Assembly: GCA_964017065.1 (NCBI GenBank)
Contig: OZ024784.1
Span: forward strand, 12,877,152-12,941,151
Direction of reading: 5' to 3'
DNA from: Haliclona indistincta
Taxonomy: Eukaryota > Porifera > Demospongiae > Haplosclerida > Chalinidae
Length of the DNA: 64,000 bases
Each line of letters begins with the position of its first letter. Position 1 is the first letter of the stretch. Position numbers and translations under genes: made by a program. The notes beneath the pieces are model-generated. The model had not been told where the DNA came from. It did no database searches and was given only the letters and a program-made list of their open reading frames with translations. Positions 1-12,300 of the stretch are shown in pieces.

Positions 1-560
1 AAGCACTGACTTGAGTGCTTGAAGCACAAGCACAAGCACTCTTGATAGTGCTTGAAGCATTAAGCATTTTTTCAAGCACTTGCAAAAAATGTGCTTAAGC
101 AATAAGCCAAGCACATGGAAAAAGTGCTTCAAGCACTACAATAAGCACATTCTCATTTCGGTCAATTTTAATTAAAAATTATTATTAATACAAATCACAA
201 CAGCCTATACACATTTGTATCTAAAATTGCTTATTACAGCTGATAAACATCAATTTTTCGAAAATTTTGTCACCAAGCCTACAACGATCGGGCCTAAACA
301 TTCGGCCAGCAATGCTGAACAATCGGTAAACCGGGGCTAATGAAGCTGGAACCCCAAATTGAGAACAGGCAATTGTTGAAAGTGTTCTCTGTGTTTAGGT
401 TATTTTGTTATTTTCCTGACTTCAGAAAAAGTGCTTAATGCTTGAAAAGTGCTTAATAAGCACATTTCAAAACTTGTGCTTAAGTACAAGCACAAGCACA
501 AATGCTTTAACTGATCAAAATGCTTGAAAGCACTGTCAAGCACTTGAAAAATAGTGCTTT
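1..560. repeat. Degenerate tandem repeat of AAGCAC/GTGCTT words, within AP2M1 intron
   Basis: The words AAGCAC, TGCTTGAAGCAC and ACAAGCAC recur dozens of times at positions 1-130 and 425-560. The array resumes at 1147-1185 after a MITE insertion. The stretch from about 150 to 420 has few copies. It lies downstream of the last AP2M1 exon seen here, so it is most simply intronic. Confidence 0.75.
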
Positions 561-1146
561 AAGGTGGCGGTGCACTTAGTTAATATTCAACACCCACGCA
601 ACGTGCGTTTTATTAATAACTAGACTTTATAACTACAGCGATTTACATAACAGTATGGGGGAAATAATACGTGAAGCATCTGTGGCTGCTATCTCGACTG
701 TCGAGCAATAGATCGACGCGCTTCAAACACAGCAGCATGCAGCAGCATCTTGCCCACAGACGTATAGAGCGAATTTCTGTAATTTGATCCAGAATTTTTT
801 TTTAAGAACTTTTTCTGGTCTAAGCTTGCCGTTTTGCAGGGTTAGCAAGGGAATATCAAAAAATCGCTCTATACGTCTGTGCGCGCTGGAATTTTAAAGC
901 TGTAAACGAAGTTCTTTCTGGAGCAAGCAAGCCGAACTGGAGATAACAGCCACAGACCGGTCTTTACTGGGCGAGCTCGCTGCTCCACGTTAGCTAAATA
1001 CTTCGTGACTGAAACTTGCTATAATCGATGTTTATCGATAGACAAAACAAAATGCATACTGGAGCATGCCTGCACAAATATCATTGCTGAAAAATAAAGC
1101 TACTTGTAAAGTCATGAATCTCATTAAATTGGCACACCGCCACCTT
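561..1146. mobile_element. TTAA-targeted MITE, copy 1
   Basis: The terminal inverted repeats are GGTGGCGGTGC and its complement, flanked on both sides by TTAA (559-562 and 1145-1148). This is the target preference of piggyBac- and Kolobok-like transposons. There is no coding capacity. Two further copies occur at 40448-41634 in the opposite orientation. The element interrupts the AAGCAC repeat array, so it inserted after the array had formed. Confidence 0.85.
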
Positions 1147-1222
1147 AAGCACTTTTAAGCACAAGCACTAAAATGCTTGACCCATCCCTGATTATAGCAT
1201 GTGTACCTTTATATTCTCTTAC

Positions 1223-2276
1223 CTTGAGGTGACATGAGCAGATTGACTGACTCAAGCACATCAAGAAACAGCTCATTCTTGCGATATTTGATGCCTTGTC
1301 TCCTCCAGCTAATCTGTCCGGTCACTTGACTAGTGATCTGCTTCTGCTCCTGAGCAGTCTACAGATACAACAGATATATAGTCACTGCATCGAACACTGT
1401 GAATACACTTTTGTTATTCCAGACTACACCCCAAACTCCACAGTAAGACTAATTTTGTCCTCTAAAATTTGTGCGATAGATAACGTGATGAGCTTATCGC
1501 TGTAGCCTCATGAAACTTTGATGGTAAAACGAGATTCTTCATGTCCCAAATGATCAAAAATTAAGGTCCACAATTTAGAAGCCCAAGAGTTGTTGCTATA
1601 TAGCATAGTGATGACGTTATGGTAATAGAGCGAGGGGTTCTAATTCATGTAGCTGATTGTCTAACTCTGGACAATGCTTGTTCATTAAAAATGTGCAAAT
1701 TTAGTACCTTATTTGTGACCACACAATATTTACTACTCACCTGTGTTCTGATGCCTTGCTGTGTGATGTAAGTCTTGAGGATACCAGAGTCGGTTTTTTG
1801 AGGATAGCCAAAGTCAAGTATCTCTACATAAAGTTATTGATGTATCAGTAATAACAAAATGGTCCATCAATGTTTCTTACCATCCAAGAGTTCGTAGATG
1901 AGTACAAAGTTGTTCTTGATGTTCTCCTCCGTGATGACATCAAAATATGAGTTGAAGACATCGACCATCTTGTTCAGCAACTCAAACACTAGAGCAGCAT
2001 TGACGTTCTGCTGACTACACGCCACCACCCAGATGTTGCCCTTCTTGACATGGAAATAACTAGTGCGTGCTATTATGTTCACAGGAGAGCGCACAGCATG
2101 ACGAGCATGAATCACACTCACTCTGAATGCATCTACTGCTGACCGCCTATAGTAATAATAATCATCTCAAACTATGAAATGACACAAAATGGTAACACTC
2201 ACGTGACTGAGTCACGAAACACTCGTGAGATCAATACCTCTCCCTTGTGGTTGTATAGGAACACACCTCCTATCAT
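1223..2276 (-). CDS. AP2M1: AP-2 complex subunit mu, N-terminal part (rest lies left of window)
   Basis: This is the medium chain of the AP-2 clathrin adaptor, which recognises YxxPhi cargo signals at the plasma membrane. Coding exons are 2203-2276, 1881-2146, 1741-1823 and 1223-1358, all with GT-AG borders and matching phases. The translation starts [18 protein letters not shown]. It continues through the longin-like domain ([30 protein letters not shown]) and reaches the start of the mu-homology domain ([37 protein letters not shown]). These blocks match animal AP2M1 closely. An acceptor at 2282-2283 just upstream of the ATG suggests a 5' UTR intron. About 186 of roughly 435 residues are present; the remaining exons must lie left of the window beyond a repeat-filled intron. 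Confidence 0.95.
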
Positions 2277-2604
2277 TTTGACTGAAAAAAGATTGTGGTT
2301 ATCATTAGCAAATCACACTGCCACATAATACCAAGCTAATATAAAAGTCAAAACACAAAAAAAACCAATGTAATGAAGCACAAATGCTCGCCAACTCCTC
2401 AAAATGTCGCACAACAGAGACATACGTTCAATACTAACCTCTTCAATATGACGGCCAAACCGAAGAACCACAGATGATGGGAAATTCGCTGCAACCAAAC
2501 GCGCTCGATTGAATGCGGGCGGTCTGTCTGATCTGTTCTCTGTAGGCCTACTGCATTATTTCCGGAACTAGGACCCACCCAGTTTCTAATTATGCGATTG
2601 CAGT
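2277..2604. promoter_or_regulatory. Shared AP2M1/PIGP 5' region
   Basis: The two genes diverge from this 328-bp interval. It must contain the AP2M1 5' UTR intron and both transcription starts. No particular motif was recognised. Confidence 0.4.
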
Positions 2605-3260
2605 ATGGCGGCAACTACTGCAAAAGCTAAAGCTCGTGATAAGAGGTCTCCTACAGGCATGGCTGATCCGTCCAGAGCGATGTATGGATTTGTATTATAC
2701 TTGACCTCCTATATACTGCTAGGTCAGGGTTGCAGCTATTGTACATCAATGATTGATCAGATTCTGCGAGGCTAATCTTACTGCATGGGAATTGGAAGTG
2801 CATAGAAGTGGCATTATGTGCTGTTACTCGGTATTCAACACAGGTGTATACATTCTCTGGGCCTTTCTTCCAGACAGCTGGCTGCATTCTATTGGATTAA
2901 CATACCTTCCACAAAAGTAAACCAATTGACTCATGCTGTTAAACTGAGCATGTTGTGTAGCTGCTATTATCTTTTCTCTCAGGTACTGGGCAGTGGCTGC
3001 TCCTGTATACCTAATGGTCTGTGCTGTTCTGTTCATGATAGTCTATATGGCACATATTCTCCTCATGACTCCCTGCCTCACTGACTCCTCTATGATCACT
3101 GGTTAGTGATCTGACCGTGCTGCCATGCGCCATCACTGTTTTTGTAGATACCTATGCTATCTATCAGCTTCCTGCCAACACCAGACACCTCCATCACTCT
3201 ATTCCTCCTCTAATGGACATTCCCATCACCACAGTCAGCAGACACCTCTACAAGAGCTGA
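2605..3260 (+). CDS. PIGP: Phosphatidylinositol N-acetylglucosaminyltransferase subunit P
   Basis: PIG-P is a small ER membrane subunit of the complex that makes GlcNAc-PI, the first step of GPI-anchor synthesis. Exons are 2605-2722, 2844-2916, 2983-3101 and 3148-3260; together they encode 140 residues in consistent phase. Recognisable blocks are [15 protein letters not shown] (TM1), [37 protein letters not shown] (TM2) and the tail DTYAIYQLP. The PIG-P signature WAFxP(D/E)xWLxSxGLTYxPQKYWAVA-P is clear. It is head-to-head with AP2M1 and tail-to-tail with the UBXN10-like gene (191-bp gap). Another in-frame ATG occurs inside exon 1 ([11 protein letters not shown]), so the true start could be slightly downstream. 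Confidence 0.93.
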
Positions 3261-3450
3261 TGGTAATAGCAGCCATAGGCCCTCTCTCGTTGTGAACAAA
3301 AGTGACTGCCTTATCACTTACACTACTCTCTACTTTTTCCAGCCATTTTTACAAAAATCTGATCTGTAAGATAATTAATTTTGAATCTGATATGCCTAAA
3401 ACCAGTTTTTCATAAAGATAATGTACAATAATAATGTACTGAGTTCGTAA

Positions 3451-4417
3451 CTAATGCATGGACAGGTATAGCAGTGTTCTCACTGTAATCCCAGCCTCTG
3501 CTAGTGTCAACTGCCAGTCTGTGATTACTTGTCTAGGAACACTATTAGTGGCTACCTCACACTCTGACAGATCACTGTCACAGTACTCCTGAGCATAAGA
3601 CACCAGCTCTGATATGGTTTGTGAGGTAGTGAACTCAGCCTGTAGCCTCTCTCCACTTGGTAGTTTGAGGCACAACTGTACCGTCTTCTCTTTGGTGTCC
3701 AATGGAGCAGTTGAAGAGGACTGTTTGTTACCAGTTACTGGTTTTGATACATTAATGTGTTGAGTTTCTTGTTGTGGATTGCTGTCTTGAAGTAGCTTCA
3801 TAGCTATGTAGTGAACCTCTTCTCTGGTGTGGTTAGAAGCTGTTTTGTCATTCTGTCTAGCAGAGAGGGAGTACAGAGGAGTGTCTTCAGGAGTGCAGCA
3901 GAGTGAGTTATACTCTAGATCAACAGCAGAGTCCACCTCATAGAGTGGTTGATGATGGAGAGATGAGCTATCGATTGGAGGTAGTGGCTGAGATTGCTAT
4001 AAAATAATGAGAATATGCAACCAGGTAGACTGGTACAAATTTGAGACCTTGAGAGAGAATTCTTTCTTGAAATCGGAAGCAATGTAGCTGCCACTGCGTG
4101 GTCGTCCTTTGGCTGACATTGGTCGTCCTTTGCTGGTAAGGATAGGAGGGTGTGCAGGAGTGAGTATTACTGGTCGTGAACAGCTGGTTGTTGCATGATG
4201 GGTCACTAGTGAACAGGAGGGTGATGATACAGGTAGAGGAGGATGGGGAGCCAGGCTCAAAGGTGGAGATGGATTTGAATGATCTGTAAAATTAATATTA
4301 TACAGGTAGTTTGAAATTGCAATACCGACCTGAAGTTATAGATGAGTCTATAATAGCCGAAGAGGAGACACTGTTTCGCTTGAAACGTCTTCCACGGTGA
4401 CGAATCACTTCACTCAT
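3451..4417 (-). CDS. UBXN10: UBX-domain protein, UBXN10-like
   Basis: UBX proteins recruit the p97/VCP ATPase. Vertebrate UBXN10 links p97 to intraflagellar transport and cilium assembly. Exons are 4330-4417, 4048-4283 and 3451-3996, giving 289 residues. The middle has the short motif GRPMSAKGRPRSGS, like the RPKSAKGR box near the N terminus of UBXN10. The C terminus (about 200-289) is a UBX fold: a beta strand at VQLCLKLPSGERLQAEF, then TISELVSYAQEYC, a VPRQVITD loop in place of the FPR loop, and LTLAEAGI. The rest is low-complexity Ser/Pro/Thr-rich sequence. The family call rests on the UBX fold, the SAKGR box and the overall plan; UBXN10 rather than another small UBX protein is probable, not proved. 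It shares a promoter with a CFAP107-like gene. Confidence 0.75.
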
Positions 4418-4464
4418 GTTGGACATTCTGCAGGCCTGCGTGAAGTTTATAGGCGGAGCAACTA

Positions 4465-4478
4465 GTTTCTATGGTAAC
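4465..4478. promoter_or_regulatory. X-box (RFX/DAF-19 site) in bidirectional promoter
   Basis: The 14 bases GTTTCTATGGTAAC match the X-box consensus GTHNYYATRRNAAC at every position. The site lies 48 bp upstream of the UBXN10-like start codon and 88 bp upstream of the CFAP107-like start codon, so it could drive both. Confidence 0.8.
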
Positions 4479-4565
4479 ACAAACATTGCATGCGTCGCGA
4501 CAACATTCAACAAGCTCCTTGCAGCACGTACGTACAGTCACGGCGTGCTCAGCTGGGACAACGTG

Positions 4566-5698
4566 ATGGCAGAAATCAGTCCACTGTCCGTTAGGCAGTT
4601 TTCTTTGAGTAAAGATAATAAATGGGAGCAGCCTGGATGGCGCATTGAACAGCGATATCGCAAGGGAGTTCTAGTTGGAAATTGGTCTGAGGACAGGCAT
4701 GACAAGGTTTTCGTCATAATAATAAAATTTTATTATTATTATAATAATAATAATTATTATAATACATGTTTGAAGCTATTGTGTAATTTGTGTTCTATGA
4801 TTATTATGTAATGATTATACATCTATGATAATAGTAATAACTTGTGTATTGCAGTTCTTTCGTGGTAGAGATTTTGGTAACAGCACTAGCCGTGAAGCTT
4901 TTCAACTGTATTCTTCTGCAAGCTATAAGCCTGATCCTACTACACGAAGAAAAGGATTGATTCGAAGTGATGTATGCTAATAAAAAACTCTCTTCAACTC
5001 TTCTTTTTCATATTATTATTATATTATGCTAAATTCACTTTAGGGACTAAATAAGAAACAGATGTTTTCACATCATGGTGATCGATATCATTCTAATACA
5101 ATATCAATGTATGATCAGACATTCAATAAACGTTACTGGCATGGTCCTCGTTACTGGGACGGTAAGAGAATGGCATGGCTACCAGAGGCTTCAGATAATC
5201 CCATGCAAGGTTAGCACAGTCCACATCCTTCAGTCAATATTATTATAGATCTTTCATAGGTGAAGGGACTAAGTTTGGTTTAAAGGAGCAACTTGAAGTG
5301 AGTACCAAATTAATAATTATCGCTGAGGTGTATTACGATACATTGTTTTTACTTAATAAAAGGAGAAGTGGCGGAAACAGCGAGAGCTGGAAGATCATGG
5401 TGAATTTATCACAACCAGCAGATTAAGCTACAAGTAACCTAACAGCTTACATGTGAATACAGTAATTATAGTAATTATTCCATTCTCTAGAGCTCCCACC
5501 ATGACATCTTATGTAACCCAGCGAGCTGCTACTAGTAGAGACATCTCTGGTCACACTCATCCACATAGCATCAACAAAGACCTTCATTTTCGGAACATCA
5601 GACCAATCCTTTTTAAGGAGACTGTTGATCCTCAACTTCTTACTCTCAAACAAAAGACCAAGAGCAGATCAACGCATCCTTTAACATCTACTGTCTAG
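4566..5698 (+). CDS. CFAP107: Cilia- and flagella-associated protein 107-like
   Basis: CFAP107 (C1orf158) is a microtubule inner protein of ciliary doublets. Exons are 4566-4706, 4855-4971, 5044-5209, 5260-5297, 5363-5433 and 5491-5698 (246 residues). Diagnostic blocks are PGWRIEQRYRKGVLVGNWSE near the N terminus, matching the family's W-I-E-x-K-Y...VLxGNWxE motif, and MYDQTFNKRYWHG ... DGKRMAWLPEASDNP, matching xYDxxYN and KLAWLPEKSDxP. An in-frame ATG at 4416 would add 50 residues, overlap the UBXN10-like start and read through the X-box, so 4566 is preferred. Translation also stays open past the exon 5 donor as far as a TAA at 5434, but the family-length product needs the last splice. It ends 112 bp from the convergent p53-like gene A. 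Confidence 0.85.
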
Positions 5699-5809
5699 AC
5701 TCAAAACTATTTTACAAATTATTTTTTCTTAAAAAAACAGTATAGCACATTAATTTGTACATGCAAATCTGATCTACAAACATTATGAAAAGAACAAAAA
5801 TTGATACTA

Positions 5810-8705
5810 TTAGGTATTATCTTTCTTCACCTCTTCAGCGGGAGATGGTATTGAGCGCTGAAGTAGTCTTCTGCTGTAGAGAAACAAGTCACAATGTTCC
5901 TTGTTACAAATGCCAATTTCTTCAAGATCCTACGTATAAAATTTTTATCTATTACTGTTGCAAAAAATTATTATATGCACCTTTGATGTGAGATGCTGAA
6001 CTTGTGCTAATTTACAGACTCCATGTTCTGCAAGCATGTGTTGATATTGATCAAGTTGTATGCTCTTCAACCAACTGTGAGGCACAATAAACAAAAAGTA
6101 TACAGCTACGTGATAATTAACATTACAGTTGACGTACCTTTTGAATTCAAAAACTGCTTGTAGTTCTTGACTTATCTGAAATAATAGCAATACCATCAAA
6201 CAAAAATGTACAGGGCATAATGGCAGTTGATCAGCATAATTATTTTTATTATAATTGTGTTATCATAAGCTATAGAAAGGATATGGTTGCACATCCTGAA
6301 CGAACCGGAAGCATAAATGTAACCTCTGCTAACTCAGGATATCATCAGTATTAAGAACTATACCTCATCATCAAAATGTCTTTGGTCTATAGTCATAGTG
6401 TCACTGTCGGCCGTCGGTGTGTTTGAACTAGTCTCACTGGGTGTGGTCATTGAGTCTCCTCTAGTTTTAGTAGCTGTGGTTTGCAGCTGTGTCCAATAAA
6501 CATTTTCCATCATTTTTACACACACATCAACGAAGGGAACCAGGTCAGGGTATGTCTACAGAAGAGAAAATTTGACAGCAATATCATCTGTAATGGTTTT
6601 GAGTGCTTACTTCGAATGAATGGGACACTTTCTCAGGCACAGAAGGAGAAAATAATTTCAATGGAAGAGGAGACTCGAGACTTAGTGGTCTCTTTCTATC
6701 ACTGATTCCTCTTCCTTTTCCAACAGGTGAAGGAGTCAAAAATGCAGGACTCGTGGGAGGAGTCGAATGAGGCAGCAGACGCATCTCATCTAGCTCTCTA
6801 TCTCTGCCTGGAGAAGAACACACTCTTGCATTCACTACTGCTCGGCCTATAACCTGTCCAGAGCTGCATAGATAATATGCAGCATCACACAGCAATGACG
6901 TTGTGCATATTTAGCATTACTTTTCCAGTGTAAATATTAGCTGTATCAATGTTCCGACTCCTTTTTTCAACTCTGATGTGTAACATGGGAATTGATAAAA
7001 TGCCTGTAAATGATTCTCAGTTGCTGCATAGTGAGAAAATACTTATTAATTTTTTGAAGAGGATATTGTGGTTATCATAAAAATTATTATAGACAGTTAA
7101 ATCATCACTTCTGTTCTGGATTCCCATGCAAGTGTTAATAAATTTTCACAACCTTTGTCTAGACTCACTTTGCTGTAAAGAGCCCACAGGCATTGTAATG
7201 GACAGTCTACCACTGATAGGATCCTCGTGGTATGTGGTCTGGCATTGAGCCGCTCCTCTCACAAAATGTCGGCAATGTTGAAGGCCTAATGCATTATGGA
7301 ACACGATTGCATAATAAAACACTGATGAGCAAGACAAACCATTCTGCTTCTGTTCTTCAATATGCTTTGGACAGCATACTACATTTTCCCCAACCAATTC
7401 TGGCTTCTTGTGAACAATGCTTAACCTTATTATAGCTGAGTTTAATGGAAGAGCTAGAATGGTAGCGATGAAGGCTTAGTTAATAAAAAGAGCAAAAACA
7501 AGCTCACAACTGAATGTGAAGACTATTCCAATAATTGTATCCTTCTTAATGTATGCTCGTTCTATGCTTGCTGAGTACTATAGAAGAGTGAAGAAAAATC
7601 AAGGTTATTGTGAGCAGATTTGGTCACTTTGCTCCTGCATTGAACGCATGCCTGTTTTCAATTGGCTGCTACTCAGTCAAACATTACTAAAACTCAATGA
7701 ATTTTTTTGTGTATAATATTTGATCGTTCTGCTTGCAAATAAAGGCATGGTACTAAATTTGGCTGAATGGCAGCAAGTTGAAAACATAATTGTGTCTGTT
7801 CCAAAATTGCAGGAGCGAAGTGACCCTTTTTCTCAAATCTTCCTACAATAATATTTTCAACATCACTATGTCCAGTGATGTTATGATGTCATATTGGGTG
7901 TACATAAAGTTTATCATAAATAATAATATTAACTCTATGTTTATTGAGACTGTGTGAGGGAAAATATTATGCTAAATTGAGTCCTTAATAAGTTTTATTT
8001 AGACTATTGTGTATGGAAAGGCTATGGGGGCACTCACTGTGAATGTTGTTGTCTTGGACACCGGTCTCTACATGAGGATGTGAAACAGACTACATGATCT
8101 CATAATAATGAAGGTATGGTTAGTAGCTACTTATCACTAGAACATCAAAGTTATGGTAATTCCCTAAATTATTAGAGGTGCCTGACTAGACACACGATCA
8201 AAGGGGAAATTCAAGAGTTATTCAATAAGAATCAGGTATATCCGGACATGGTTAATCCAGCACTCAACCTATTGCACTCAATTCAATTCTCATCTAAACG
8301 GTCCAAATCGAATAAATAAATGTCTGTGTTTGGGCTAGAAAAAGTCTTATACTGCAGATCACTATTATGCTTCATTGGGTAAAATAATTGTTTTAAAAGA
8401 TCTTTATTGCATAATAAGACTGACATGCAGCAGTAAGCTTAAATTGCCTTTAGCTACAACAGATACTTTCTCATACTATATCAACTCAACTGTGTACAAT
8501 ACATTCTTCACTGTGCAAACAATGGTCAATCTGAAGCCAGTTAGTGATAAAATCTAGAGTTCCTGTTCAGTACAGGAAGTATCTCTACCCTCAGCTCACT
8601 CCTGAACTCACTTACCTCATCATTGAGCAGGATTCCAAATGTATGTTCTCCAGGTAGCGGAACATTGCACGGCGGAGCTACAAAAAATGGAAACAGCTCG
8701 CACAT
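5810..8705 (-). CDS. p53/p63/p73-family transcription factor with SAM domain, gene A
   Basis: This is a p53-family regulator. Eleven exons: 8616-8705, 8038-8067, 7508-7577, 7340-7435, 7169-7285, 6921-7023, 6611-6863, 6364-6555, 6138-6175, 5981-6074, 5810-5929 (400 residues, all phases consistent). The DNA-binding domain starts almost at the N terminus (PGEHTFGILLNDE, then RPVSKTTTFTYS) and includes GENVVCCPKH (zinc ligands Cys176/His179 of human p53). It ends with TLENSGQVIGRAVVNARVCS followed by SPGRDR, the counterpart of the p53 CACPGRDR loop (Arg273, Arg280 and Arg282 kept). A linker block LVPFVDVCVKMMENVY is shared with gene B and may stand where the tetramerisation domain is expected; no classic RGRE-type tetramer motif is visible. 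The C terminus is a SAM domain (WLKSIQLDQYQHMLAEHGV, DLEEIGI), as in p63/p73. No long N-terminal transactivation domain is seen. Compared with B it lacks the PPPANA loop. Confidence 0.92.
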
Positions 8706-9307
8706 TATTCATCAAGTGTTCCTCTGAACTGCACTGCTCAAGGGAATTTGTCTTTTATCCCAGCTCATCCAGGAAACCACATGGCTGAGTCATATACAAT
8801 ACAATTATCACTGCCTTATATTGCTTCACAGGATAATGAGATTGAGAGAGTGTGGGTGACAATAGCAAAGTGCAAGACAAAGGTCAACTTGTTAAATGAA
8901 CAGTGCCGCCTGCACAAGCTGTCTCAAGAGGCATTATATCACTCACAACGTGCCAACACCTCCGGTCCAGGTTTATACACTGTGACTCAAGGCGTCTTGA
9001 GTAAATTTATTCCTAGCTAGGTCATCACACGAATATAGCAAGTGTTTTGTTCAGCTATTTTCCTAAATATACATCATCTTCATTACAACTGTGCATGCTG
9101 CTGGTGAGTAATTTTTACACCAGTCAATATGTGATCGTTACGTATGGTACATAGCTGTTGCTAGCAACAAATACTGATTGGTAAACTTTCAAATGATTTT
9201 TTTCCCAAAGAAAAGCTTAAATTAATGCTGAATGATAAAACAAGAAAGAGAAATGATTTGATATGAAGCAAGTGGTTATAATAAATAATTGTCAATAATT
9301 GAAATGT
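8706..9307. other. Spacer between p53-like genes A and B
   Basis: About 600 bp upstream of gene A and downstream of gene B. The 90-codon plus-strand ORF inside it has no recognisable features. The gene A promoter is presumably here. Confidence 0.4.
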
Positions 9308-12300
9308 CTAACAATCCATGGAAAAGGTTCCGTTGCTACTAGAGCTACTATTACTATAAGTCTTTTTTAGCTGTATCCTCAAAACTTCTAATGTTTGTCT
9401 CTGGACTGTGGAGGATGTTGAAGAGGCAGAGGAAAGTTGTGAATAAGATCTGCCTAGTGAAATTGGTTGTGAATCTTCGAGTTCATCTTCTTCATGCTCT
9501 GCTGGTTCTTCTACTTCAAGATGTATCAAGCCTCGTCCATCCATTAGCTTCATACGATGTTGTGGGCTTCTCACTCCTATCTGTACCAATTCCTGAAGCA
9601 GGAGATTATGTCATAGCATTGTACAGCTGCTAAATCTTACTTGATCTGTGACATCCATAACTTGGGACAAAGAATGAACCCCATTAGCAGCAAATGATTG
9701 TGTGTACTGGCTGAGTCCAAGGTGCTTAAGCCAACTATAAAAAGAGAAAAATAAAGATTACTAAGGTCCCACAGGAAGTAGTAGCCACATACCTCTTAAC
9801 ATCTGTAATTGGCATCCGATCTTGTGGAGACTACAGAGGGAAATACCCTGATATAAATCATGTGAAATGTATATACAGACAACAAGTATTTCTACTGCAA
9901 TAATAACTGCCATCACTATAATACAGTGGAATTATGCTGCTCAGGAAATACCAGCGGTATCCCAGCTGACCGCTACACAATACAAGTAATTAACCAGAAT
10001 GACCAGTTTTGTCACTTAACCATCTGTCAGTACACACAAGAACAGGTCTTTTGCAAGCTGTAGCTGGCGCAGACATAACCGTTTGCTTTGCAAACTGTTT
10101 TTCAAGAGTTCTATTACGGACATCAATGATGCAAGAGGAATACATCTATAAATAATATTATGTCTACCATTGGTCTTTCTACCACCATGCAAGTCACACA
10201 AGGAGACTACTCACCAGAGACTGCTGAGGGATCTCCGGTGTTGGTGCTGGAGTATCAGTGTCTATTTGGCATTTCACTGCATAGAGTTTCTCCATCATCA
10301 TAGCACAAACTTCCACAAAGGGTATCAGCTCTTTTGAAATCTATTAAAACAGAAATTATTGATTGAGTAATAAAATTTATAAAAATAGTATTACCTCCAT
10401 CGTGTGCAACACTTTCTGCTGTGATGACGAATTGCAGAACAACTTAGTAGGGAGTGAATACTCCAAGCTCTGCGTTATTGCAGCAGGTCTCTTTCTTCCT
10501 CTTTTAGTTGTAGAAGTACCTTCTCCAGCTGGAGATGGCATAGAAACAGGACTAACTGGTGAGGTGGCGCGAGACTGAAGCAGTCTGGTCTCATCCAAGT
10601 CTCGATCTCTTCCAGGTGACGCACACACCCGAGCATCTAACACGGCACGACCGAGGACTTGCTGAGTGGAGCAGCTGAAGATAGAGACAAAATAAAGAAT
10701 TTAAAATTGCAAATGGCGATATACAGTGACTCACATTTCGAGAGTGAATATTAGCTGTGTCAACTTCCCAACACCTTTCTTCAATTCAGAAGTATAGCAG
10801 GGAAACTTGAAAAACGCTTGCAGCTGGTTGTCTCGATCTGAACAAAAGGTTAAGGTCAGTGTTCAACATCCTCTAGCACCTTAAAACCACACTTCAGACA
10901 AAACAGTACTAAGAAGGGTCACTTAGTATGATATCATTGCCAGGGGGACAATCCAACCCAAGTCAAAATTTGAAAATTCATATGGGAACAGTCAGTTTGT
11001 CAGACTGCAATTTACCGGAAGTTTAGGGGAATTCCTGTATATTAACACTAAGCGTAGGTTAACCCTGGGTGCGTATCTATACAACCACAGGTCACACACT
11101 TGATAAGACTTGCTGCAACAAGGAATGCTGAGAACGTAATGAATGAGCACACAAAGAAGCCCACATCTTTGACAAACATGCTTAGGCAAGAAATAGTTGC
11201 TATCAACCTGTTATCAATCTGGACTCACTGGGCTGTAGAGACCCAACTGGCATTGAGATTGAGAGTCTTCCACTTATTGGATCTTCATGGTATGTTGTCT
11301 GACATTGTTCAGCTCCTCGAACAAAATGACGACAACTTTGCAGTCCTACAGTGATAGAAATATTAATAATTATGAAAAATGCAAAAGCTGCTTTCTACCT
11401 TGTTTCTTGAGTTCTTCAACATGCTTCAAGCAACAGACAACATTTTCTCCGACCAGCTCTGGGGTCTTGTGAATAGCCATAACTCGGATAACAGCATTAG
11501 CAGGCGGGGGTTCTAAAGGAAACAAAATGATACTTAATGCATGCTTAGTCACACAAATGCAACATGAATACTTACGGTTAAATGTAAATGCCAAGCCAAT
11601 GATGGCATCTTTCTTGATGTAAGTGCGATGAACTGCTCCTGAGTACTATAATGATACAACAATCAGTCATAATACAGACATACTGCAACACTAAATTAGC
11701 AGGTTTTTGGCAAGACCTACTCGGTAATTGCTAATCTGAATGCTATAGCTTGGGCAGAGTGAAAGAAAATTCATGAATAGCTCACAAAACAATTATCGCA
11801 CAAAACAAGCAATTTAATCAGCAGGAGACAGACATGAATGGTTCGACTTACTGTAAAAGTGGCCGTTTTAGACACAGGCTTCTGAGAAGAGGAGGAGTAA
11901 AGGAACAGACATAAAGATGAGATCAGGTCAGTAATACTATTATATTCAATTAGTATACACTACACACAATAGATTAAGATGGCATTACTATCTGCACTTA
12001 GACTAACACAACAGCCATGTGCCACACACAATACCATCAAAGCATTACTACAGCCACAGAGACCAAAGGTTAATAGCAGTGTCAACTGGACACACGCTCT
12101 GGAAAGTGGGACTGCACCCTGAGGCATTGTTCTTTACCAACCAGCTATCAGCAAGCATTACCAAGCAATATCTTAGGATAAGATTACTTGTGGTTAGTTT
12201 GTATTGTCTACTTCCAATCAGGTGACTAGGTCACTACAAAAGAATCAAATTAGCATTGATAATAAATTATGATGCAAAACGAGACTCAAATATAGAGCGT

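Noticed and set aside
4416..4565. Upstream in-frame ATG for the CFAP107-like gene
   Set aside because: It would overlap the UBXN10-like start and run through the X-box; the homologous proteins start close to the W-x-I-E motif.
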